Shown here: positions 17,438 to 23,935 of the stretch, one piece after another
Position numbering within the stretch: position 1 is the first letter of the stretch
How the letters are laid out: every line of letters starts with the position of its first letter
Assembly (NCBI GenBank): GCA_947500645.1
Contig: CANMSD010000001.1
Coordinates: 62,001-126,000, forward strand
Source: an uncultured Erythrobacter sp.
GTDB lineage: Bacteria > Pseudomonadota > Alphaproteobacteria > Sphingomonadales > Sphingomonadaceae
Length of the DNA stretch: 64,000 nucleotides
Direction of reading: 5' to 3'
The notes under the pieces: model-generated
What the model was told of the DNA's origin: nothing
Seen by the model: only the letters and a program-made list of their open reading frames with translations
Database searches by the model: none
Translations under genes and position numbers: made by a program

Positions 17438-18010
17438 ATGGTTGAGATCTTCGGTTGGTTCTGGACTTCGGCGATCGTCGTTATCGTCGTGGGTACGATC
17501 CTGTTGGTTATCGGGATCTACAACAATCTGGTGCGTCAGCGTCAAAACGTAAATCAGGGCGTTGCCGATATCGATGCGCAATTGAAACAGCGCCACGATC
17601 TGATCCCGAACTTGGTCAACACCGTCAAGGGCTATGCCTCTCACGAGAAAGAGACGCTTGATTCTGTTATAACCGCGCGCAACACCGCGGCAGTCGGTCA
17701 GCCCAACTCGGGCAACGAGCAGCAGCTAAAACTGGCGCTGGATCGCTTGCTGGCGCTAGGCGAAGCCTATCCGGACCTCAAGGCCAACACCAATTTCCAG
17801 GAGCTTCAGCGCGAGCTCGCTGAAGTGGAAGACAAGCTTGCCGCGGCACGCCGGGCCCTCAACGCAGCCGTTGCGCAGTTCAACAGCGCGCGCGAGAGCT
17901 TTCCCGCCGTTATGTTCGCCGGCCTGCTTGGCTTCAAGGAAGCGGATTTCGACCGGCTCGATGACAGCGAAAAGGGTGTCGTCGACCAGGTACCTCAAGT
18001 CGCGTTCTGA
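17438..18010 (+). CDS. lemA: LemA family protein
   Basis: 190 residues. One N-terminal membrane helix (about 10-29) places a helical domain outside or in the periplasm. The LemA core is clear: IGIYNNLVRQRQNVNQGVADIDAQLKQRHDLIPNLVNTVKGYASHEKETLDSVITARN, then NFQELQRELAEVEDKLAAARRALNAAVAQFNSARESFPAVMFAGLLGFKEADFD (read as separate blocks). Length is normal. It faces two DUF3137 genes, a common pairing. Function in bacteria is unsettled; envelope stress or membrane housekeeping is the usual suggestion. Confidence 0.93.
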   Translation: MVEIFGWFWTSAIVVIVVGTILLVIGIYNNLVRQRQNVNQGVADIDAQLKQRHDLIPNLVNTVKGYASHEKETLDSVITARNTAAVGQPNSGNEQQLKLALDRLLALGEAYPDLKANTNFQELQRELAEVEDKLAAARRALNAAVAQFNSARESFPAVMFAGLLGFKEADFDRLDDSEKGVVDQVPQVAF

Positions 18011-18064
18011 TTTGCGAACGAAGGCGGGCCGCAAGCGCTCGCCCAATCGGCGCATTTTCAGTTG

Positions 18065-18213
18065 CGTCAGCGGAATTTACGCCTATATGCGCGCTTCCGC
18101 TGCCGTTCCCTCTTCGTAGGGCGGGGACTCTTGATCGCAAGACCGTAAGGCAGCCTTGTTCAGAACCTGGGTGCGGCGAGAGCCAATCCCTCAACCTTCT
18201 GGGGGTCCCTTGA
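18065..18213 (+). promoter_or_regulatory. Structured 5' leader of ornithine decarboxylase, speF-motif type
   Basis: Between lemA and the decarboxylase lies a strongly structured stretch. Visible helices: CAGCGGAA (18068-18075) with TTCCGCTG (18095-18102); GTTCCC (18105-18110) with GGGGAC (18123-18128); TCTTG-ATCG-CAAGA near 18129-18142; GGCGAGAGCC around 18175; and CCC (18188-18190) able to reach GGG near 18200. The GGGGGT next to the start is the only Shine-Dalgarno candidate and can pair with upstream CCC. Alphaproteobacterial speF genes are known to carry such a conserved leader (the speF RNA motif). The match is by position and pattern; I did not run a covariance model. Confidence 0.62.
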
Positions 18214-18214
18214 G

Positions 18215-19420
18215 TTGCACATCTATCCCGATGCCAAGGCTGTAGTTCAGGCGCTTGCGCCGGACGAACCCATCATTCTCAATCGACCGCACGCCGCGAT
18301 GCGTGCTGCCCGCTTCTTTACAGAGAAGTTTCCGGGCAAGACGCTTTATGCCGTGAAGGCCAATCCTGCGCCATCGCTGCTCCGCGTGCTCTGGGAAGCG
18401 GGCGTGACGCATTACGATGTCGCCTCGATTGCAGAAGTGCGCCTTGTGCGGGCGGAGCTGCCCGAGGCAGAGTTATGCTTCATGCACCCGATCAAGACCC
18501 GCCGTGCCATCGTGGAGGCGTACCACGAGCACGGCGTGCGCACCTTCAGCCTTGATAGCGCCGAAGAGCTTGAGAAGATTGTCGAGGCGTGTCGCGACCG
18601 GGAAACAGGCGCGGCCGCTGACGACCTGCGCCTGTGCGTGCGTATCCGCGTGTCGAGCGAATACTCCGAGCTGAGCCTTGCCAGCAAATTCGGTTGCGAT
18701 CTGCTTGAAGCGCCCGACTTGCTGCAAGAAGCCCGCCAGCATTGCGATTGGCTCGGCGTGTGTTTCCACGTTGGCAGCCAAGCGATGACGCCCTTTGCAT
18801 TCGTACAGGCGCTGGATCGCACCCGCGCAGCCATCGCCGAGGCGAGCGTGGTGATCGATATGGTCGACGTCGGCGGGGGCTTCCCGAGCATCTATCCGGG
18901 AATGGAGCCACCACCGCTCGAAGATTACTTTGCGATCATCGCCCAGCATTTCGAGGCGCTACCGATCGCTTACAACGCAGAGCTGTGGTGCGAGCCGGGC
19001 AGGGCGCTTGCGGCCGAGTACTCATCGCTGGTCGTGCAAGTCGACAAGCGTCGCGGTGAGGAGCTGTTCATCAATGATGGCGCGTACGGCGCGCTATACG
19101 ATGCCGCGCATGTCGATTGGCGCTTCCCGGTGCAGGCGCTGGCGGACAATCTGCGCGACCCGGAAATGGACTTCGCATTCTATGGCCCGACCTGCGACGA
19201 CGCCGACTACATGAAGGGTCCGTTCCCTCTGCCCAGCGACATTCAGGCCGGGGACTATATCGAAATCGGGATGATCGGTGCCTATGGCGCGGCGATGAAG
19301 ACCGGCTTCAACGGCTTCGGCAATGCCGAGGAATATGTCGTAGCCGACGAACCGATGCTGAGCCTTTTCCGCGGAGATCGCCAGCGCCCGCAAAGCGACA
19401 ATGTGGTGAGCTTGCGGTAG
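18215..19420 (+). CDS. Ornithine (or lysine/ornithine) decarboxylase, fold type III
   Basis: 401 residues, eukaryote-type alanine-racemase-fold decarboxylase. K48 in YAVKAN binds PLP; CFHVGSQAMTPFAF, DVGGGFPSIYPGM and EPGRALAAEYSS are the PLP-phosphate and barrel motifs; YGPTCDDADYM carries the catalytic Cys and Asp. Makes putrescine, the substrate of the carboxyspermidine dehydrogenase at 12536. Start is TTG 18215, giving MHIYPDAKAVVQALAPDEP; no better start exists after the leader. A weak start plus a structured leader suggests feedback control of translation, probably by polyamines. A decayed copy of its last 57 codons lies at 20387-20561. Confidence 0.93.
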   Translation: MHIYPDAKAVVQALAPDEPIILNRPHAAMRAARFFTEKFPGKTLYAVKANPAPSLLRVLWEAGVTHYDVASIAEVRLVRAELPEAELCFMHPIKTRRAIVEAYHEHGVRTFSLDSAEELEKIVEACRDRETGAAADDLRLCVRIRVSSEYSELSLASKFGCDLLEAPDLLQEARQHCDWLGVCFHVGSQAMTPFAFVQALDRTRAAIAEASVVIDMVDVGGGFPSIYPGMEPPPLEDYFAIIAQHFEALPIAYNAELWCEPGRALAAEYSSLVVQVDKRRGEELFINDGAYGALYDAAHVDWRFPVQALADNLRDPEMDFAFYGPTCDDADYMKGPFPLPSDIQAGDYIEIGMIGAYGAAMKTGFNGFGNAEEYVVADEPMLSLFRGDRQRPQSDNVVSLR

Positions 19421-19638
19421 GTCCGCTCTCGAGGCCGCTGCGGACATAGGCCCTATTCGCGCAGGTGGCTCTATACTGCGGTTGTAATCGTGGCCCGCCG
19501 TAGCCATCTACATGTCAGCTACCAGTCGTAATCGACGGTCACTGCTTTCACAATCGGAAGCCCTTTCCTTCAGTTCCGCCTCTTAGTCGCAGCCGGGTCA
19601 ATTCTGGCGCGCTGCACACTCGTTCGAAGGAATGACAG
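19421..19638 (+). other. Intergenic region before the cold-shock-like gene
   Basis: 218 bases without a convincing gene. Just after the decarboxylase stop, GTCCGC (about 19422-19427) and GCGGAC (about 19440-19445) can form a hairpin, but no T-run follows, so it is a weak terminator candidate. The rest would be the promoter and a long 5' untranslated region of the cold-shock-like gene; I cannot pick a -35/-10 pair with confidence. Confidence 0.35.
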
Positions 19639-19893
19639 ATGACACATTATGGCAAGATCAAGAACTACGACAGCAGTATGGGCACTGGCTCGATCACCCC
19701 TGAAGAAGGTGGCGACGTACTCCGGTTCAAAAAGGCTGACCTCCAGCAGGAAGGTCAGATGCCGAAGGTCGATCAGCGTTTCAGTTACGAAACCAGCGAG
19801 GTCGACGGCGGCAAGAAGAGTGCCGTGAACTTGCAGCACCAGCAGGGCGACGGCCAGGGCCAGAAGGAACAGGCCAGCAAACAGCAGGGCTAA
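19639..19893 (+). CDS. Cold-shock-domain-like small protein
   Basis: 84 residues. MTHYGKIKNYDSSMGTGSITPEEGGDVLRFKKADL has the order of a cold-shock domain (GxIKxYDxxxGxGxIxPxxGG followed by an F/L-K-K loop), but the usual aromatic RNP patches (KGFGFI and VFVH) are degenerate (GTGSITP, VLRFKK). The C-terminal 25 residues are Gln/Lys/Gly-rich and probably disordered. Such diverged CSD proteins are common in sphingomonads. Probably a nucleic-acid-binding stress protein. Shine-Dalgarno AAGGAA (19627-19632) precedes the ATG. Confidence 0.75.
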   Translation: MTHYGKIKNYDSSMGTGSITPEEGGDVLRFKKADLQQEGQMPKVDQRFSYETSEVDGGKKSAVNLQHQQGDGQGQKEQASKQQG

Positions 19894-19964
19894 CGCCCAC
19901 AGCAGGGCCGGGAGGCTAACAACTCCCGGCTCACGCTCCATCCCTCTCGCAAGGATTCTTTGCC

Positions 19965-20165
19965 ATGCCGATGAATCGATTTCTCTTCGATCACCAGCTT
20001 GCGGCCATGAAGGTCGACCGCTCGGGTTCGGCTGAAGAGCGTAAAGAAGCCATCGATCTGATGGGAGGTCGTGCGAAGCGGATTGCAGAGTGGCGAAGAG
20101 CGAATGGCCTATCCAACCTGGGCTGGCCTCGTGACCAACGTCATCGCGCCCATAAGGAGGGATGA
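19965..20165 (+). CDS. Small protein of unknown function, first of a coupled pair
   Basis: 66 residues: MPMNRFLFDHQLAAMKVDR then a helical, charged region (EERKEAIDLMGGRAKRIAEWRRANGL) and a basic tail. No membrane segment and no family I recognise. The stop is one base before the ATG of the next gene, and the next gene's Shine-Dalgarno (AAGGAGG) is inside the last codons here, which supports both reading frames being real. Confidence 0.55.
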   Translation: MPMNRFLFDHQLAAMKVDRSGSAEERKEAIDLMGGRAKRIAEWRRANGLSNLGWPRDQRHRAHKEG

Positions 20166-20166
20166 C

Positions 20167-20376
20167 ATGAGTTTTGTTCCAACCGCAGCAAATCCCGATC
20201 AGTCCGGGACCGGCGAATGGGAAAGTGAAGGCGGCTCCCTGAAGCAGGATCCTGCAGGCCCGCTACCGGAAGGGATCATTGCTGTAACGTCGACCCACTA
20301 TCGCGTTGGGCCATATTCATATTCCAGGCTTGAAGACGCATTGGCGGAGCATCGCCGGGCGATTTCCTCTGCCTAG
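20167..20376 (+). CDS. Small protein of unknown function, second of a coupled pair
   Basis: 69 residues from ATG 20167 with a near-perfect Shine-Dalgarno AAGGAGG at 20154-20160, which decides the start over the longer frame from 20071. Sequence: a Gly/Ser/Glu-rich first part, then ITAVTSTHYRVGPYSYSR-like core (actually IIAVTSTHYRVGPYSYSRL) and a short helix. The core resembles small soluble proteins seen near stress genes in sphingomonads, but I name no family. Translationally linked to the 66-residue gene upstream. Confidence 0.6.
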   Translation: MSFVPTAANPDQSGTGEWESEGGSLKQDPAGPLPEGIIAVTSTHYRVGPYSYSRLEDALAEHRRAISSA

Positions 20377-20386
20377 TAACATACCG

Positions 20387-20561
20387 GCGAGCGATCATAT
20401 CGAGATCGGCATGATCGGTGCCTATGGTACGGCCATGAAGACCGGTTTTGACGGCTTCGCCAAGGCCTAAGAATTCACCGTCGCTGACAGACCGATGCTA
20501 AGCCGGTTCCGCGGTGACCGGGGTCGCCCGCAAAGCGATAATGTGGTGAGCCTTGCGGTAA
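20387..20561 (+). pseudogene. Decayed copy of the ornithine decarboxylase 3' end
   Basis: Aligns base for base with the last about 170 bases of the decarboxylase at 19250-19420. Translation gives ASDHIEIGMIGAYGTAMKTG, FDGFAKA, then a TAA where the parent has GAG, EFTVADRPMLS, FRGDRGRPQSDNVVSL, and a one-base insertion near 20551 before the final TAA; the parent has AGDYIEIGMIGAYGAAMKTG and so on. No 5' part of the gene is present. It shows that a second decarboxylase copy, or a tandem duplication spanning this region, once ended here. Confidence 0.9.
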
Positions 20562-20576
20562 ATTTCCGATCTAAAT

Positions 20577-20590
20577 TTGATCTCGATCAA
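20577..20590 (+). promoter_or_regulatory. FNR/FixK-type operator upstream of the universal stress gene
   Basis: TTGATCTCGATCAA is a perfect TTGAT-N4-ATCAA palindrome, the consensus of the FNR/FixK/Anr branch of CRP-family regulators. It ends 49 bases before the ATG of the universal stress protein. A site centred at 20583.5 fits a class II activator site (about -41.5) if transcription starts near 20625, which would leave a short leader with the Shine-Dalgarno. The regulator itself is not in the window. Confidence 0.75.
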
Positions 20591-20639
20591 TGCCGCCAAT
20601 CGCGATCTTGATACGTTCTCTTTCAAGAAGGAGAACGAG

Positions 20640-21470
20640 ATGGTCACCCCCCGTATTATTGTAGCAACTGATTTTAGCGCTCGTGCCGATCGCGCCGTTG
20701 ACCGCGCGCTCTTGATCGGGCGAGACACTGAGAGCTGCGTGCGAGTGGTGCACGCGATGGACTACATCGAAGCTCACCGAGCCGACTGGGCTGCGCTCGA
20801 CAAGAACATGCGTGATTGTGTCGGCGATGCGCCGTGTGAAACGGAATTCGCCTACCCTGAGGGTTCGCCTCCCATAGCAATTGCTCAGGCCGCGCAGGCT
20901 GACGATGTGAAGATGCTGGTAATGGGTCCGGCCCGGTACAATTCGCTCGGCGACTTCTTCCTGGGAACGGCGGTCGACTACGTCTTGCGCAACACCGAGA
21001 CACCCGTTCTGGTGGTCAAGCAGCGCGCGCGCTCCTCGTATGAGCATATCATCGCAGGGACCGATTTCTCTCCGGCATCGGCACATGCGATAATCGAAGC
21101 AGGGAAGATGTTTCCCGATGCCGCGATGCATGTGGTCCACGCCTGGCGCGTTCCCTTCGAAGGCCTCCAGAGGGATCGCTACGTGCGCGACGAAACGGAA
21201 GCGGGTGAGCGAAAGAAACTCAGTTCTTTCATGAGTGCGTTGAGTGACAGTGATGCTCGCTTTGCGGATGCGACATCGGCTCTTGTCCATGGCAGCACAC
21301 ATGATGCGGTGATGAGCGAGCTCAAGACGTATGGCAGCGCATTGGTCGTTCTCGGAAGCCACGGGACCAGCGGCTTCAAACAGGCCGCCCTAGGTAGTGT
21401 GACCAGCGATCTGCTGCGCTCGCTGCCCGCCGATGTCCTTGTGGTGAACACCAAATCCGCCGAGGGGTAA
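20640..21470 (+). CDS. Tandem universal stress protein (two UspA domains)
   Basis: 276 residues. Domain 1 (about 1-135) starts TPRIIVATDFSARADRAVDRA and ends PVLVVKQRA; domain 2 (about 138-270) starts EHIIAGTDFSPASAHAI and contains the ATP-loop-like LGSHGTSGFKQAALGSVTSDLLRSLPADVLVV (G-X2-G-X9-GS pattern). In domain 1 the loop is MGPARYNSLGDFFLGTAVDYVL, less canonical. ATG 20640 has the Shine-Dalgarno AAGGAG. The FNR-type box upstream suggests induction at low oxygen, as for many Usp genes. A 21-bp inverted repeat begins six bases after the stop. Confidence 0.92.
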   Translation: MVTPRIIVATDFSARADRAVDRALLIGRDTESCVRVVHAMDYIEAHRADWAALDKNMRDCVGDAPCETEFAYPEGSPPIAIAQAAQADDVKMLVMGPARYNSLGDFFLGTAVDYVLRNTETPVLVVKQRARSSYEHIIAGTDFSPASAHAIIEAGKMFPDAAMHVVHAWRVPFEGLQRDRYVRDETEAGERKKLSSFMSALSDSDARFADATSALVHGSTHDAVMSELKTYGSALVVLGSHGTSGFKQAALGSVTSDLLRSLPADVLVVNTKSAEG

Positions 21471-21476
21471 CGCTTG

Positions 21477-21526
21477 ACCGCCCTCCCTTGGTGTATTAAT
21501 TGAGCAATACACCAAGGGAGGGCGGT
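21477..21526 (+). repeat. Perfect 21-bp inverted repeat that buries the next Shine-Dalgarno
   Basis: Left arm 21477-21497, eight-base loop 21498-21505, right arm 21506-21526; I checked all 21 pairs and found no mismatch. The right arm contains GGGAGGG (21516-21522), the only Shine-Dalgarno of the following gene, and ends on the base before its ATG. The arms are GC-rich at the base and AT-rich at the loop, with no T-run, so it is not a standard terminator. It may terminate the stress gene, protect a 3' end, or hold the next gene off until the helix is opened. Confidence 0.9.
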
Positions 21527-22408
21527 ATGAAATGGACTTCATGGATCGCATCGATCGGTACAGTCGTGATGACGGCGTTTGTCGCGTCGTCATTGTCTGC
21601 TGAGGAGCCTCCACCCGGGGCCGACCCCGTACCGGTCAAGGTCATGGTGCTCGGCGTGTATCATTTCGCCAATCCTGGCTTGGATGCGGTAAACATCGAG
21701 GTCGACGATGTGCTCGCGCCAAAAAGGCAGGCCGAAATCGCAGTGCTGGTCGACACTCTCGCTGATTGGGAGCCGACCAAGGTTGCAGTTGAGAATGAGG
21801 CACCTGCTCCGACATTCGTGATCGAGGAATATGCTGACACGGAAGAGCTGCTGACGAATACGCGCAATGAGAGCATTCAGATCGGTTATCGTCTCGCTCG
21901 CCAACTCGGGCATGACGCGGTCTATGGCTATGACGAGCAACCGGGCGAAGGTGAGCCAAATTACTTTCCGCTAAGCGAGGTGCAGGCCTTTGCGCAGGAG
22001 AATGGCGGAATGGAATTGTTGGGCTCGCTCTTCGCCGAAGTTCAGGCAATGGCTGCGAAAGAGCAGGAGAATCTTGCGAACCAGACGATCGCGCAATCCC
22101 TGCTAACGCATAATGACACCGCCCGTATCAGCGCGATGCATGATAAGCTCTACTACTCGCTGCTCAAGATCGGCGACGGTGACAAGCAACCGGGCGCAGA
22201 GTTGAATGCGTTCTGGTACATGCGCAATGCCAAGATGTTTGCGAAGCTCGACATGATCGCCGAGCCGGGAGACCGGGTGCTCGTCGTTGCTGGCAGCGGC
22301 CACGCCACATGGCTCAAGCATTTTGTGCGACGGATGCCGGGATATGAGCTGGTGGAGCCGATGCCTTACCTGAAGCGCGCTGCAGCGCAGTCCGAGCCGA
22401 CCAACTAG
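21527..22408 (+). CDS. Exported DUF5694-like protein
   Basis: 293 residues. MKWTSWIASIGTVVMTAFVASSLSA is a Sec signal peptide. The mature protein opens VPVKVMVLGVYHFANPGLD and contains VAVENEAPAP, GYRLARQLGHDAVYGYDEQPGE and near the end VVAGSGHATWLKHFVRRMPGYELVEPMPYL. This matches my memory of DUF5694 proteins, which resemble TraB/GumN-type exported proteins (the terminal GSGHA is shared in style). Catalytic role unproven. ATG 21527 is chosen for the signal peptide; TTG 21500 lies in the hairpin loop. Its stop abuts the convergent nitroreductase stop. Confidence 0.75.
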   Translation: MKWTSWIASIGTVVMTAFVASSLSAEEPPPGADPVPVKVMVLGVYHFANPGLDAVNIEVDDVLAPKRQAEIAVLVDTLADWEPTKVAVENEAPAPTFVIEEYADTEELLTNTRNESIQIGYRLARQLGHDAVYGYDEQPGEGEPNYFPLSEVQAFAQENGGMELLGSLFAEVQAMAAKEQENLANQTIAQSLLTHNDTARISAMHDKLYYSLLKIGDGDKQPGAELNAFWYMRNAKMFAKLDMIAEPGDRVLVVAGSGHATWLKHFVRRMPGYELVEPMPYLKRAAAQSEPTN

Positions 22409-23104
22409 CTAGTCTTCAAACCCGACAAACCGGACCGCGTCCTCTTTCGGCTTGCGGTTGGTGTAAACCTTGTTCGCAGGGAAGTCTGGATCGGGCCAAC
22501 CCATGGCGACTGCCTTCATGATCACCTGATCATCCGGGATGCCTGCATGTTCGCGCACGACGGGGCTCTGCATGATGCCTTGCGAATTGATCACGCAGCC
22601 GAGCCCGCGTGACCATGCCGCATTGACCAGCGCAGTGGTCGCCGCGCCGCAGTCAAAGGCGGTGTCGTCGCTGGTCGATAGCTCGCGGTCGTAGGTGACG
22701 ATCACGCAGATCGGCGCGTCGAACTGGCGGAAGCCGCGCAGCACCCAGTCCTGCCGCGCCTCCTTGTCGTCACGAGCAATGCCCATTTCGGTAAAGAGTT
22801 GCTTGGCGACTTCGATCTGGCGTTCGCGGTGAACGCCCGCAAAGGGCTCCCCGCGGCGAAACTCGCGGCTGTCTGGCTCGCCGGCAAGGATGCGTTCTGT
22901 GTTGCCCTTGCGAATGCGATCGAGCGGCTCGCCAGTAATCACGTGGAAATGCCACGGCTGGGTGTTCATCGAGGTTGGCGAGCGCATGGCGAGGTCAAGA
23001 ACTTCCTCGATAAGCTCCTTGGAAACAGGCTTGTCGAGATAGCCGCGGATCGATTTGCGTCCGCGTACGACCTCTTCAAAAGTCTGATCTGGTGTTCCGC
23101 TCAC
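22409..23104 (-). CDS. Nitroreductase family protein
   Basis: 231 residues, FMN-dependent NAD(P)H oxidoreductase fold. The FMN-binding start RKSIRGYLDKPVSKELIEEVLDLAMRSPTSMNTQPWHFHVITGE is nearly canonical, and the C-terminal AWSRGLGCVINSQGIM and VAMGWPDPDFPANKV complete it. Likely reduces nitroaromatics or quinones, or acts on an unknown flavin substrate. Its stop codon directly abuts that of the convergent gene (TAG then CTA, 22406-22411), with no spacer. Confidence 0.9.
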   Translation of the reverse strand: MSGTPDQTFEEVVRGRKSIRGYLDKPVSKELIEEVLDLAMRSPTSMNTQPWHFHVITGEPLDRIRKGNTERILAGEPDSREFRRGEPFAGVHRERQIEVAKQLFTEMGIARDDKEARQDWVLRGFRQFDAPICVIVTYDRELSTSDDTAFDCGAATTALVNAAWSRGLGCVINSQGIMQSPVVREHAGIPDDQVIMKAVAMGWPDPDFPANKVYTNRKPKEDAVRFVGFED

Positions 23105-23164
23105 ATTGCACTCCTATAGTCGTTTGGGGAGAGCTAGCGCATAGTAGCGAGCACGCAAAATCCC

Positions 23165-23935
23165 TTACGGAATGATGGGCTGCGTCCGAAGCTTGGGCGG
23201 GGTTAGATCGATATTTGCAAGGCCGGAATTGCCGGTTCGGATATTCTTCGCATAGATCACCAGCGTGTCTGCGCCATCCTCTGCGAAGGGAACTCCGTTT
23301 CGGTAGACGCCCGGGCTTTCAACAAAATCCAGCGAATGCTCGGAAATCTTTTGCCCGTCGCGCCATAGCGATGCAATAACCCGATAGTCATTGGCGTCCC
23401 ACCGGCCACCGGGCGTGATCGGACAACCGCACATCAATTCGATAAAGGCGGTGACACTGACCTTTCCTTTGGAAGTTTCGGTCGTCGGCGAGATAGCTAT
23501 ACCGGGCAGTTCGACCAACCAGCCATCGCCCTGCGTCAGCGGCTCGCCAGGCATGATCCAGCGCTGCTGCTTCACTGTCAGCATCGTGTGAGGGCGGTCG
23601 AGCGGGCCAAAGGCGGTGACCTCCACCAATGTCGGCTTGTCGATATCAAGTGTGGCGTTGAATTTGGCGCTTTCCGAGTCCGATTTGATGTTTTGGCGCG
23701 GATGGGTTTCCATGATCAGGGGAGTGCTACCGGTGGAGCCGCTGGTCAGGCCGCTGGCGAGCAATTCGCCGGTTTCGACATCGCGCAATTCGACCCGCGC
23801 ACTGCCCATGCTCTCGCCGATGAATTTCGCATCTTGTGCGATAACCCGAACTGTTACCGAAGTTGGCTCGGCGAGGGCGGGAACGGCACTCCCCAAACCA
23901 GCGATCAAAACGAGGGAGGGGAGAGTGTATTTCAT
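23165..23935 (-). CDS. Exported protein of unknown function, coupled to hemA
   Basis: 256 residues from ATG 23935. [22 protein letters not shown] is a clear signal peptide ending ALAEP. The mature part is beta-rich: TSVTVRVIAQDAKFIGESMGSARVELRDVETGELLASG at the start, resembling a carboxypeptidase-regulatory or Big-like fold. A CGCP motif (FIELMCGCPITPGGRWD) sits in the middle and could bind metal or form a disulfide. The start overlaps the hemA stop (TAATG), so the two are co-translated. I know no role in haem synthesis for it. Confidence 0.75.
   Translation of the reverse strand: MKYTLPSLVLIAGLGSAVPALAEPTSVTVRVIAQDAKFIGESMGSARVELRDVETGELLASGLTSGSTGSTPLIMETHPRQNIKSDSESAKFNATLDIDKPTLVEVTAFGPLDRPHTMLTVKQQRWIMPGEPLTQGDGWLVELPGIAISPTTETSKGKVSVTAFIELMCGCPITPGGRWDANDYRVIASLWRDGQKISEHSLDFVESPGVYRNGVPFAEDGADTLVIYAKNIRTGNSGLANIDLTPPKLRTQPIIP

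Noticed and set aside
18065..18213. 6S RNA or signal-recognition RNA gene
   Set aside because: The structured stretch is directly joined to the decarboxylase start and lacks the long closed bubble of 6S RNA; a leader fits better.
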